This document shows, in pieces, positions 1 to 13,368 of a DNA stretch of 64,000 bases. This stretch comes from Acestrorhynchus altus (taxonomy: Eukaryota > Chordata > Actinopteri > Characiformes > Acestrorhynchidae), in the NCBI GenBank assembly GCA_034509495.1, contig CM067507.1:27022385-27086384 (forward strand), read 5' to 3'. The position numbers and the translations under genes are program-made. The notes under the pieces were generated by a model. That model worked only from the letters and a program-made list of their open reading frames with translations. It searched no databases and was not told the origin of the DNA. Position 1 is the first letter of the stretch. The number at the start of each line of letters is the position of its first letter.

Positions 1-62
1 ATCCTAAAGATGGAGAATAAATGCTAGGAGACTGTAGATAGAGATAGATTAGATTTACAAAC

Positions 63-3000
63 CTCTACTACCAGCAAGAAACCACTAAAAGTGGTGTGTG
101 TGCTCATCACAGCCTCGGGTAAAGACAGCTTACGATGAAGCACTCCGTTCTTCCTCACTTCCATGATACAGTCCTGGGCACCTACCGATACATAGTATAT
201 CATTAAACTAAGACGACTGCTGTTGAAAAAACATTGCAAACATTGATAAAATGGTGTTATAGGTTTTTACAGTGTATAATAAAAAATACTAGTATATTGT
301 AAATCCATTTTTAATGCTTTGTAATAACTACTGCTGAATCTCTAGCTGCCCTCAGCAGGTGATGACTTACCACACCATAAAGTTCCATTGTGGACAGTAA
401 TAAATTTGAGTCCTTCACAATTCAGACTGAACTGTTTCTTCACCTTCAGAGTGCCAACTTCCCACACAATCACAAAGCCATCAGCGCTGCAGGAGTATAC
501 CTGAGCATGACTTAAGAAGAAAGAAAAGCAGACTTTAAAAAATACATGTGAATGAACCTCAGCACTTTAGGGAAAATGTCACATGCAATACTACCACCTG
601 CTGGACACCAACAAGACTTACAATATGGTTCTTATCTTTCTTTTCTGGAAAGTAGGAACGGAGGAGCGCAAACTAACACTCTTGGTTTTGTTTAATGTCA
701 CTATAAGGAAGATTAAAACAGTATAACATTCATTTACCAGCAGTAACTTCCTCTAATGTCACATTTAGGAGAAGGTGAGTGAGGTGACTCTAATAGTGAT
801 AAAAACCAGTAAATGAAATACAGCCTCAGGCTATAATATCTACCCTTCTAGCCTGTACAGTACTTGAGCCCTTTCCAAATTATTATAGGGCAACACCAGT
901 GAAAATCCTGAAATAAAATGATCAGAAACGCAGGCTGGTCTTTGGATGTGTGCTATTATACAGAGATACAAGTGCATCTAAAAAAATTGAATATTTTGAA
1001 TATTTGAAGCTTTTCTTGTTCAAATTTTAATTCAAACCCATTACATTTAAGGTGAAACATTTCAAGCTTTTTGATATTTTGTTAAAATTGTGATACTGGC
1101 TTGTAATTATTCAAACCTGAATTTAAATATTGTAATAATATGAGATTCTGGATTTTATGAGCTATAAGCCATCCTGATCAACAGTTTAAAAAAGGTATGA
1201 AATATGTACATTTACAAGTAATGAATATAAAATCATTCGGATTATGAATGAACTTTTTATTTCTGAATGACCATTTTCAGCCTCTATTTATATGAATTTA
1301 ACCAGCTGTTTTTGTTACTGCACCTTTAAGATGGATATAAGATACATAAGCTTTGTTCTGACTGGTTGTCTTGTTTGGCAGCTCATTCTAAATGTACTCA
1401 GAGCTAAAATCAACAATTAGTACTCTACACAGAACCAAAACACACCACCATACTCTCCCGGAAATAACTGTCCACCTAAAGGACTGCACTGAGCACTAAT
1501 TCACACACCAGTAGCCAGTTCAACTGATCTCCATGTTTTTGGAACATGAGAGGAAACTAGTGTCCCCAGAAGAAACCCACACAGACAATTCAATCAAATT
1601 TCAGTTGCTTCTTGTGTCCCATTTACACAAAGTTCAACATATTCCATTACCTTCCAAATCTGCATCGAACAGGGATATCTAAGCATTTTATAATTAATGC
1701 AGCTGCTGCAAAAATCACCTGAACTTGGAACTCATCTCTTCCACAGCAAAGTCCATAACCTCGGCCCGATGCTCAGTGAGCTGCTTGTGGCAGGACATGC
1801 TGCGGGTGTTGATGATGTAAATCACTGAATCCTGAGAGCCAATCCACACCTGGTCTTGATCTAATCCCAGCATGCAGTTCTGGGCACAAAGATCAAAATG
1901 ACAAAATTGATTTTTATGTCCTGCTTTGATGAATTCTTTTAGTTTAAACAGGACTCAGACTAAAGTCCCACCAGGGGGCACTATACATTTTCATTGCTGA
2001 AATGTAAATGATAAAATCTCAGCTGCTCCAGGAAGGCTTCCAATGAACTATCCAAGAAACTTGCCAGAACATGTCACAACAGCAAACCCAGTGGTTACAT
2101 GCTTAGACTTAATATGTTTGTGCAGCAGGTCTACATTTAGGAATGTAATATATGCAGATGTTTGGCACAACAAGCTGAAGAACAAGCAAGAACTCTCCAT
2201 TGAACCATGTATCTCCATTTTTGTCTTAGTTTTTAGTTTTCTTCAGGTTTGAACCCTGTAGCTGAACATTATGCCTTCTCCATTTTGGAAATACTTGTTC
2301 ATTGGACAGCAACAATATGGTATTTACACAATTTGCTACTTTTCCTATTCATATTTTTATTGTGTGTGTGCAAGATTATACAATCTAATCATTTGAAATG
2401 TTGTTTGTCTCCTCATTCCCCAATTAATGCGACCATATTAAAGAGTTCATGAAGATCAGTCGTCAGAAACCAGTATGATTGCTTTAGTTAATGACCAGAC
2501 CTGAATTGTCCAATTAAGTACTTGTGTCTTTAGAATTTGACAGAACACAGGTTAAGCAGGCACATCTAGTCAGACAGAAGAGAGACTCCTGAATGTTTCA
2601 GAAAAGGTTTTCTGAAGATGGTTGCCAGTCTGGAGATTACAAAACTAACTCTTAAGGTTCTATTGAACATCAATGCACTACTGCCCAAGTGGAGAAAGAT
2701 TGAAACAGGAGTGGTCACCCTTCCAAAATCTCTTCAAGAGGAAGGTGTGAAATCATCTGTGCAAAAATGTAAGAACTCATGGAAGGGTCAAACTCTGTTC
2801 ACTGCAGAGAGTGTTTTTATGAAGGCAGTGGTTCTGTATAGAACAATAAGAACTCATTTGAGTGTGTAAATTGTTCCTTGGCTGGTTAAATGGCAGCTCT
2901 TGAGCTTTTTTTGTTGATAGAATACTTTAAAAAGGGATTATTTCAAGCCAAAAACACTTTTCCAGCACTATACAGAACTAGGGCTGGGCATTATATCAAA

Positions 3001-6000
3001 AATACTTCATCTGTTTATGAGATGAAAGTTACTCCTTAATCACTTCCTTAGCTCACCAGTAGGGAGGGGTGATGGGCTGATTTTCCAACAGAATCGATAC
3101 TAAAGTAATGTCAAGGGATCAGATTTAATGATATTTAGCTATCGATCTGCTTATCCCTACTCACCAGTTGCTTAGTTCCTATTTGGATACAATTCTGTTG
3201 CATGGTCCAGCTAGTGGCATCAAACACTACCACAGTCCCATGACCGAGAGCACACCAGAGCTTGGGAGTCCCATCCAGGTCACAATCCGAGAAAGACAAC
3301 TGACCTAGGAGTCAAAACAGAAATAACTGAGGCATATTGGTTCCACAATAAGGCAAAATCAATCTTCGTGTTCCAGCTAAATTCATGTCAACATTAAATA
3401 TTGCAGAGATTCAAGAATATATCTTGCATTCACATATTGTGCATTCAGTTTTCTTAGGAACTAAACAATAAATGCTTTGTTGTGAACAGATGAGCTATCT
3501 ACACGTTGAGAAAAGCATGCAGGTCAGATCTCAGTGCTCCATTTGTTTCTGCAGTTTTATTTATTCTATTAGTCAAATCTGCAATATTCTCTTAAATTAA
3601 ATTAAATTAAGTGAAAAAAAAAATTGCAAACAAAGTCAAATCTAAAAAAAAAATTTACATTATTTTATTTCACACCTGAAAGCCCTGACCACAGTTTGTG
3701 ATTATGTTACACTGTATTTTTTTTTGGCCTGGTTAGTTCTGGTTTCACACTGCAGTTTAGTGAGCACGTTAAAGCACTTTAGTATGTCCTGTGGTCATCA
3801 CCTACATTGGCTGTGTCTCCCTATACTTGGTTTGTAGAGGGGTGCGTGTCCAACACTGGCATATTGTTGATGTGCTGTGTGGCTTTTCCCGTTGTTTTGC
3901 TGAATTCTGTGTCTCTACCAGAATCAGACTCCTCTTGGGTGCATACATGTTGCACAGCAGAGGGGACCTGACAGACTATCATCCGATTGCTTTTGATTCT
4001 GTTTATAAATAAGGGTTAATCGATACTTAGAGGAGCTACAGGAATCGCGAAGTTCATCTGTTGAACCCATACTGCTATGGTGCATATCACTGGTTCTTTT
4101 TCACCTTCCGTTGTTTGGTTTGTGTTAACAGCCTGTCTCAACTTCCAGTTATTGGCCAAAAGTCCAAACTTTGGTCCAGAACGTGGTCCTTTCACACCTG
4201 CTATTTTTGTTTTTTTGGACTGAACTGAAAGGTATGAAAGTGTGGACTAAATAAGGTAGGAGTGAAAGCCCCCTTGATTGCTGGGTGCTGACCCAATTAA
4301 ACATTTCCTTAATTCACTTTCCCAATTAAGATTACTTAATCCCAGGAACCAAAAGTAAATCTAAGAAGTCCAACCTCATCATGATATAACTACACAAGAA
4401 CAGTGGATATACAAAAATGACTCTTAAGGTGTAGGAATCCACATTGAAGAAATGCATTCAAACCTGGAGTGTACAGCAGGACATCCACAGTCTGTGGCAT
4501 GGTCATACACAGAGACGGGTTTATCCTGTGCTTCAGTGTCTCCACTGTGGTTTTAGGTACCGTCACAGTCACTGAGGGAAAACAGACTGCAGTCTTCAGC
4601 CACGACAACAACCACAGAGTTAGGTGTTAAAGTTGTTAAACAGAATGATTATGACTTTGTCTATTTTATAATGAAAACGAAAAGCATTGCTGAATAAGAG
4701 ATTAACTGGATTGCAGATGCAAAACAATCAGAAGGAGCATAGAAGACTCACCATACAGCCTCGCTGCCTGGAGGCTGTACTTTAGTCTGGTTAGGTCTTA
4801 TGGTAAGTTGTTTACATACACTAAGTAGACAAAAGTATCGGGACACCTGTGTTTGTTTGTTTTTTTAACAGAAATGATGATGGTGTGGGGATTTGATTGA
4901 ATTCAGTGAGAAGGTCATTGAGATGCCCATCCCACTTTATCCCAGCTCTCCAACGCATCCCAAAAAGACTGGATAGACTTAACACAATAACATCTTGATT
5001 CATATGAACATCATTTCCATATAAACATACAGTTTCAGTTCACTTAATGTTATAAGTCATTATTAATATAAAAGATTTTATTCATGTAAAGTTGGATGCA
5101 ACATCTTTAGACCTACCATCCTTCTTCATTGTATCATAATAGGCCAAACCAGAGGCAGCCAGTATAGCCTTCGGTGACTGTAGGCAACCCACCACAGCAT
5201 CCATGAGGAGTACATTTGTCAAGGCTTGCTGCATGTGCTGAGGATCCTGAATATACACAGCATTTCAAGTCTTTCAGTACAAAATCCAAACTGCTGGTAA
5301 TCAATAATACACAGCTAATAAACACTTTTTAAGGCATTTTCCACAAAGGAAAATTTGGCAGGGCCACAAGGAAGCAGCAGGGTGTGTGTTATCCCTGCTG
5401 ATGGTTTTACAGTGAAAAATAACAAGTGGGATGCTGCAGTGACCCTCACGGGGTAATGGAAATTTCCTTCATTTTTATGTCTCTCTCCTGTGCCATATCC
5501 ACACATATCCAGTCAAAACTCTGGGATAGTTAACTGTGTTTCGTTTTGATATCGTAAGGGGCAATATTTAAGGTGAAAAGAGGAACTCATCTACATAATC
5601 TACTAATCTAATATCAGAGAGATCTAATTTGGGTTTCTGTTGACCTAGCAGCAGCTATAAACATAATAAAACAACCAAACCAGCCTATTAAAATCAACAT
5701 ATTAATAAAACATCACACTTTATTTTTTTTGCTCACAATCATGTTTTGTGTTGATGGTTCACAGCCTTGTTTGTAAGTGGCCAAATCCAGCCCTGAAACA
5801 ACCCACATCCTAATTCATAACATCACATGCATTATTATCAAATCATAAATACAAGAACCAATGAATAATCCACCAAGCCTCCCTAGCAAAAATGATAAAT
5901 TATATGCTATAAATAGTCAGCCAGTCAGCTGTTAATAATTTAATCTAAAAGGCAACTAAATACGGCAGTAAAATTCAAGACTGTCAAATTAGCTGGTGCT

Positions 6001-9000
6001 GTCATCCAACAATCAATGACAACTGGGAAAACTCTGACCCTGGGACAACATATGAAAGTGTCCGAGTTCAGTACTGAAAAACGTTTGGGGTTCACACAGC
6101 TCCGAAAACATCCAATCGTTGTCACATGAAAGAATAAGTGCTTTGTTCCAGTTTAACCCAGTATTGTGAACGTAGCTTTTGTCTACCTTGTGATCATCTG
6201 CCATTCTCCTGCCTGCCCACATCTCTTTGATCATCAGGTTCCAGAGATCACACTCAGACTTCAGATTGGCCTCAAAAATGTCCTTCCTCAAGCTGCTCTT
6301 AATCTTCAGAGAGGGGATTCTCAATAGAAGGAACGGAGCTGCAGAGATCTTCACCTCCTGTGAGAGAGAGACGCTGGTCAGCAATTAATGACATATACAT
6401 CACCACACTATGTGGACAAAAATATTGGGACACCTACAGGAGCTTTAATATTATGTTACTTTATTTCAAAATGGATTCATTTAATTTTCCCTCAAAATTA
6501 TACAGACAATGCCCCACAATGACAAAGTGAGAAAAGCTTTTCTTTGAAATCTTAAAACAATAAATGAATATAAGCGTACAAAAATATAGGTATTCACAGC
6601 CTGTACTCAATACTTTGTTGAAACACCTTTGACAGCAATTACAGCCTCAAGTCTTTGTGAGTATGCTGCTAATCTGTTGGCACAGCTGTTTTTGGGAAGT
6701 TTCTCCCATTCTTCTTTGCAGAACCTCCAAGCTTCATCAACTGGATGGGGAGTGTCAGTGCACAGCCATTTTTAGATATCTCCAGAGATGTTCAATCAGG
6801 TTCAAGTCTGGGCTCTGGTTGGGCAACTGAAGGACATTCAGAGTTGTCCCCTTTGTTATCTTGGCTGTGTGCTTAGTTGTCCTGTTGGAGGATAAACCTT
6901 CATCTCAGTCTGAGGTCCAGAGTGCTCTGGATTACATCACTGCAGTTATCTTTCCTTCAACCATGACTAGTCTTCCAGTTCTGATGCAGAAAACCATTCC
7001 CACAGCATGATGCTGTCATCTACCATGCATGCCTGAGTGGTACAGTGCTATAGAAATAGTTGTCCTTCTGGAAGGTTCTCCTCTCTACACAGAGCAACGT
7101 TGGAGCTCTGTCAGAGTGACCATTGGGTTCTTGGTTACCACGGACAGCTCTATGAAGAGTCCTGGTGGTTCCAAACTGCTTCCATTTACAGATAATGGAG
7201 GCCACTGTGCTCACTGTAACCTTCAATGCAGCCCAACTTTTCCGTACCCTTCCCTATATCTGTGTCTCAGTACAGTCCTGTCTTGGAGGTCAGTCAGTCA
7301 TTATTTATTCTTCCTAAATAGGTACACAGTTAACCTAGAGCCCACCTGGAGTCATCAGTTGCAAGGAATACCCCCAGACAGCGCCTCAGTCTATTGCAGG
7401 GTACTAGAGACAATTCATTAGACTTCAGGGCTTGGTTTGTGCTCTGACATTCACTGGCTACTATGGGACGTTATATAAGCAAGAGTGTGCCTTATTTTAC
7501 CACAGGTGTACTCCAATTAAACTGCTCCTCAGCTCAATTTTTAGCATTATGACTGTGAATACTTATGTACGTTACATTTTTGTGGTGTCATTTTTAATAA
7601 ATTTGAAAAAAATAAAACAGACCTTTCTCACTTTGTCATTGTGGAGTATTGTGTGTAGCATTTTGATGAAAAACAAAAGAATTTAATCCATTTTGGAATA
7701 AAGCTGTAACATAATATAAAATGTACAAAAGTGAAGCACTGTGGATACTTCCCGGATGCACTGCATACATACATAAGGGTTGACTCCAACCAGCTCATGA
7801 GCCAAAATAGTTTTAAATCAACAATAATGAATGCACTGTGTGATAATAGAGCATATGCATCAGTTTATTCACTCCAATGATATGGAAGCACATACCTCAA
7901 TGTCTCTGAACTTAGTGATTTCCACATATCCTGCTCTGCCCTCCGTCAGCAGGAACAGCCTCTTCTGTGTCATGGCAATCTTCCCCACACCATGATTAGT
8001 CTTGACAGAGCTGGACAGCTTGTACACACACTCATTGTTATCCAGATGCTCTATCACCTCTGAAGGCAAGTGAACATCTTGGGCCTCAGCTTCTGTCTCC
8101 TTCCAGAATGTATAAAAAACTCGAAATATCTCAGGATCTATCACATTCTGCTGACCTGAAAAATAATGATATAGATTAAAGTTATTAGTTTAGGCTTTAA
8201 TATTTTGGTTTTGGTTGCAAATTCTGGCTATTTGTTCTTAATTAATCACACTAAAAAGACTACTTTGAATTTACATCATTCAACTGTGATATAGTTTATT
8301 TAATCACGTGGACATTTTTTTCTTCTTTTTAAGTGTATTGCGAGATGAGATAACTAAACATATTAAATTAAAGAAATGCCTCCCTAATCCTGTTAATTAT
8401 TTATTTATTTTACACCCAGATGTTCCATAACGAAAAGATGTGGGCTATTTCTAAAAATTGTGTTTTACAAATGATTTCTAAAAGACATTTCTTCAGTTTT
8501 ATTTGTTTACTTATAGCACATCTATCCCCCAAAATTCTTAAAATGAAGACCAAATGTACATGTGTTTAAATATGTTTAAAAGGTTTTCATGGGGTGGCCT
8601 AATTTTATTTCCACATGACTGTACAAAATATTACAACACAATACTGTCTTTAGGTTACATCCTTTTAGCAAGAATTGTGTTCAAACAATACTTTAAATAC
8701 ACTTTAAATGATGTAAATTTAAAACACTTACTAGAATAAAACGCAAAACTGCAAACAATTATATACCATGTTTCTTAGACAGACATGTCAGCAGGGATTT
8801 AAACCATGAACATCTCAGGAAACAAGTTGAAACATGCAGAAGCATTCCACAACAATCTCTCTTTTCTAAAGGCATGCACCCATCCTACTAACAGGATCTC
8901 CTTACAAAACCAGGAAAGCCTCTAAAGATGCTGAAATGTGCACCAGATTATTTGGCACATTATGATGTGACCAAAGCTCCACAGTCTGGAGCATTTGTTA

Positions 9001-12000
9001 ATCATCTACATCAACTCCATCAAAAGCATTGGAATATTAGAGCATGGTAGTAGATCTGTCTCAAAGACCAGAATCAGGCACCAAAGATCTACAGCAAAAC
9101 TGTCTTTGAAATGGCTTTCTTCTCACTTTTTCTAAACTTTAATGAAACAGAATCAAAGATGCTACAAAGCTAGAAAGCATTAATAACCTTTTGTCTCACT
9201 GGGCGAACTGCCAGTGAACTAGGCTTGCAGCAAATCCTCTCAATGTGACAAATAATTGGAATCATTATTTAACACATGGGTTTCAAACCAGTTGCTCTTC
9301 GTGAGTAATAGGGGTCACAAACAAGGTCAGACACCTCAAGCAGCAAAACCATCTCACTGTGTTTCCAAGAAGTTCACCAATTCCCTATTGAATATTTTCT
9401 AATTACCTCAGACACAGGAGCTGCTTTTGCAAACAACACATATTGATGAGCACCTAGTGACTCTTAACCACCAAAGAACCTGAAAGAAACGTACCGCCAG
9501 TGAGGGCTGCAAACAGTCTGTGAATGGTAGCAATGTCTCTGACAATGCCTGACTCCTGAATACACTTCACAAACTCCTCCAGCTGCATGGAGTCTTTGGG
9601 CAGCACAAACTTCTTCACGTGGACATCCGTCACCAGCTCATTCTTCTCATCGCTCTTCAGCTTACACAGGAGCCGCTTGAGTTCGGGTCGCTTCTCTGCC
9701 TGAGCCCTCTCCTCCTTCTTCAAAGAGTCTACTAGCATCAGGACCAGCTCCCCGGGAAACAGCTCAACGTCTGTTTTGTACAGGTGCTGAAAATCACTGA
9801 GGGCTTCCAATCGCTTGGAATTCAAGGTGTTGATGAGACCACGGAGGTAGTAGTATCTGGCTAGCAGACAAGAGTTACCAGTAGGGAGAGCAGCCATAGC
9901 TCTTCCTATCTGGTGGGTCACCTCACCATAGTAATGGTGGACATAGTTGTAGACCAAAGGTGGAGGGAAGTCTGGCAGCTTAAAGATTGTAACTGGCTTG
10001 GGTGGGAGATTTAAAGCTGTGGAGAAGAGTTTGTCGACAGAAGGTCATGCATGAGATTTTTATTGTGGATATGCTTACTCACATCGACTTTTGTAAAATG
10101 AAACTCATATTGTTAATTTACAGTTTTATGCAAAAGTTTAGGCACCCTGTATTCCAATATCAATAAGTGAACAAATCTGAAAGATCTCCTACAGATGTCT
10201 GGAGTTCTTCTCTCTTTGCTGGGTGAGATGTGGCTGGGGATGCTCAAGCGTTTCTCTCCCCCCAGGTTGGGAAGGCTTCTGCCTAGACGTTTACTCAGGC
10301 GGTTCTCTGGACAGCTGTATTTCCGTGCCATCTCCTGCATGGTGGGCCTCCGAGGGTTCTCAACCCCAGCTTTCATTCTGCAGTACACGTTGTTATTACA
10401 AATTATGAATTAGAGTAAAATCATAATATTTTTAATACTTTACATGAGGAAGCAGGAAATCCACAAAAACACAGAGGCCCAAATACAATCTTTATTGTCA
10501 TATGTGGCAAAGATGTGTTGTTGTGTGGCAGTGTGAACTGTGCAACGCACATTTTGGGCTACTTTCAGCACCAGCAGACCAATGTTAAGTATTGCGTGGT
10601 ATATAAACTGGTAGTTATCATACCATTTACATTTGGTAAATACTGGTGTTGAAAATAAATGCAACCCAATGGAGAATCTCACCAGTGTCTTATTATTTTT
10701 ATAGTAATTACTTACTAGATTTCTAAACGATCCATCAAGTAATGGAGAAAATAATCACCACATAAATCTAGAGTGACATTAGATGCACTTAATGGACGGC
10801 TTTCTTATGAATTTATTTTGTGCATTTTCAAAAACGACACAACACACACGTGCATTTTTCTTAGATAGGAGCAATTGATCTTCATGTCTCTTTAAACATC
10901 TTTGCAAATAATTTGTAAAATGTAATTATTAGAAAAGCAATATTCTTGTGAGGAAAAAATGAGGACACTACTACTTAACATGCTTAAAATTAGAATCAAT
11001 TGTATCCCATCAGCTGCAAATGATTACATTATCTTAAGAGAGGTCTTTGGAGGAGGCTTTCTTATTTAAAGCATTCTGTCAGGCATTAGTTTGGTTTGTC
11101 CTTGGTTGTTAAAGTTCCAAATAGCTCTCTGAGGCCTTCAGAAAGAAGGCTTTAGATGCAGATTAGTCTCGGAAGGGATTTCAAACGATCTAAGAACAAT
11201 TAGTACTCAGTTGTTCCACAGTACAGAAAATAATTTACAAGTGGGGAACACCAGAGCAAGACTAAAGTTTACTAGAGACAAAAAGTTTACAAGACAAAGA
11301 CCAGAATTAATTTCAAATGATTTTTAAAAGACATTTCTTCATGTTTTTTTTTTGTTTTTGTTTTTTTTACATCAACGCCATCTCTCAATACAGTTGAACT
11401 ATAATGATTATTGAAATATTTAAATTGTCAATTATAATAATATTATAAGGAGAATTATGAATTATATACAGTGAAACCATAAATTTGTGATATTTTCTGA
11501 GATGGTAAACATAATGTGAAACTCTTATATCTTGAATCCAATACAGTCGTGACTTTTAGGTCAATCCAACTCAATACGAAGGAACACTGAGGAGAAGGAA
11601 AATGGACAACAGCAGTTCCTTTTGCACATCTATGCAGTTTAGAGCTTAAATTCGTCAGATAAATGTCAAATACAGAGTGTGAACTACCTTAAATCAGATT
11701 GGTGTGAAAATTGGATTTGGGCCACTTTACCTACTGTGTAAACGAAAAACCCTAAACACTACCATTTAAACAATTGTTAGTTCAGGTCTTACTTTTGGGC
11801 CTCTGTCCGAGTGCTGAGCTCCATGCGTGTAAAGGCATCTGTCTTTCTGCTCAAGCGTTCTTTCAAGAAGGAATGAAAAATGTGTGTTTCTAAAACCTGC
11901 CACACAAAAAAACATCAGTAATAAGAACCTACGGGTCAGAGATCAGACATCTCAGAAAGCATGTCACCTTCTTGTAAAATGGTTGGTCCTCAGATTGTCT

Positions 12001-13296
12001 GGTCTTCAGAAACTCATCAGTATTGAAGACCCTATGCTCATAATTGAGATGATCACTGACATCCCTGAGAAAAGTAGATAGTCTTACTTAGAGATCACAG
12101 TTTATCTCTCTTTGTGGAGCTAATTTTAAATAATATAGTTTAACTGACCTGAAGACATTCACAATGAACTCCAAAGTGACCTTCTGTATCTGCCAGTTGA
12201 GGTTCTGCTGCCACCTTCTCCTTCGTGTGCGTAGGTCATTAATGTCCATGCAGACTCCCTCATGAGCCGCCTCTACATCATAGTGTAACTGAAGGCCATT
12301 TCTTCTGCTCACAAAACACACAAACACAGCTGAATGTGCTGTGTGAGATGTTTGATGTACATGATTTAATGGGGATGTATTTACAGTGTGCAACATTGAT
12401 TTTGCACGTCTTTCTTCTTACCTTCTCTTGAAACACGCAGCAGCTGCATGTGGTGCTTCTGGTAAGTTAACATCTGATGAGAGTGTCCCTTCATCAATAT
12501 TGATTAAAATCAAGTCATCTGTTTCCTGATTTAGAAAACCAGCAGTATAAGATCATCTAAAAAAACCCTCCAACATATCTAACATTACGAGAAATACATG
12601 ACGAGTTGATGGAATCAGAAACTGAAGGAGAACCATCTAGTTCCTTATATTGTCCATGTGGTGGTCATGAATAAATCAGTACCAGTAAGCTTCCCAAATA
12701 AACACAGCTTTAAACTGGGGTTGGGCAATATGGTAAGAAGATTATAATTCTTAGGCATAATATACACCAAGCAGTCAACAACATTAAAACCACCTGACTA
12801 ATTGAGTCACACCCACCCCCTTGTCATCAAAACAGTCCTAACCTTTTGAAACATGGGTACATGGGTTCACCACTTCTTGTTCCTTGTAGAACTTATAATG
12901 GTATAATAGGTACTGACCAGTGCATACCAGGAAGGCTATCTACTACATTTTGGAACATTCCATACAATGACAAGAGCATTAGTGAGGTCAGGATGTTGAA
13001 TGATCAGCACCCCAGCTCATCCCCAATCCTCAACTCATCCCATTAGATGGAGCATGATCATTCTGGAGAACACACTTCCACAGCATTCTTCTAGCCCACA
13101 TCTGGCATTAAGCTAGGTATCAGTATGTTCATGTTCATCTGCTCCACAGAGTCCTATTCTATTGGCAATACTTCTCTACACAGACTAGACAAGCTGTGTG
13201 TGCACTTGCACATCTGTGTTAACAATAGGTGCAGCTTAAAATAGCGTCCAGCCTTCTTCAACTTTGCTACGTGAATTAATCCTAACTCGTGAATGT

Positions 13297-13368
<72 letters not shown>

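Larger units (their letters stand above)
63..5246 (-). other. dennd3: DENND3 C-terminal WD-repeat exons 16-21 (incomplete)
   Basis: Exons 5117-5246, 4464-4571, 3165-3304, 1719-1879, 371-510 and 63-181 encode the C-terminal beta-propeller region. Recognisable pieces are QQALTNVLLMDAVVG, TLKHRINPS, VDVLLYTPG, PKLWCALGHGTVVVFDA, DQVWIGSQDSVIYIIN, MSCHKQLTEH, VYSCSADGFVIVWEV and NGTLWCG. The exon 18 acceptor is taken at 3305-3306 (tcctag) because the next AG, 5 bases on, would give a stop. Exon 21 ends in phase 0 at a gtttgt donor (62-57), and the following intron leaves the window, so the remaining WD repeats and stop codon are not present. Confidence 0.92.
6187..10016 (-). other. dennd3: DENND3 exons 13-15: linker helices and PH-like (PHenn) segment
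   Basis: Exon 13 (9495-10016, 522 bases, the longest of the gene) encodes YNYVHHYYGEV, LARYYYLRGLINTL, ALSDFQHLYKTD and a charged stretch, and matches the human segment with LARYLYLRGL and LDFQNLYKTD. Exon 14 (7896-8155) begins GQQNVIDPEIFRVFYTFW and carries IAMTQKRLFLLTEG, the strand pattern of GRAM/PH-like domains. Exon 15 (6187-6357) encodes FEANLKSECDLWNLMIKEMWAG, close to human. In the family this PH-like part folds back on the DENN module to regulate it and to bind actin; that role is family knowledge, not visible here. Confidence 0.9.

Noticed and set aside
3304..3304. Alternative DENND3 exon 18 acceptor (gtcag, five bases downstream)
   Set aside because: It would shift the frame and create a stop within a few codons; tcctag/GTCAG keeps frame and homology.
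7029..7421. 130-codon plus-strand frame
   Set aside because: It is antisense to Tc1 transposase remnants, so not a host gene.
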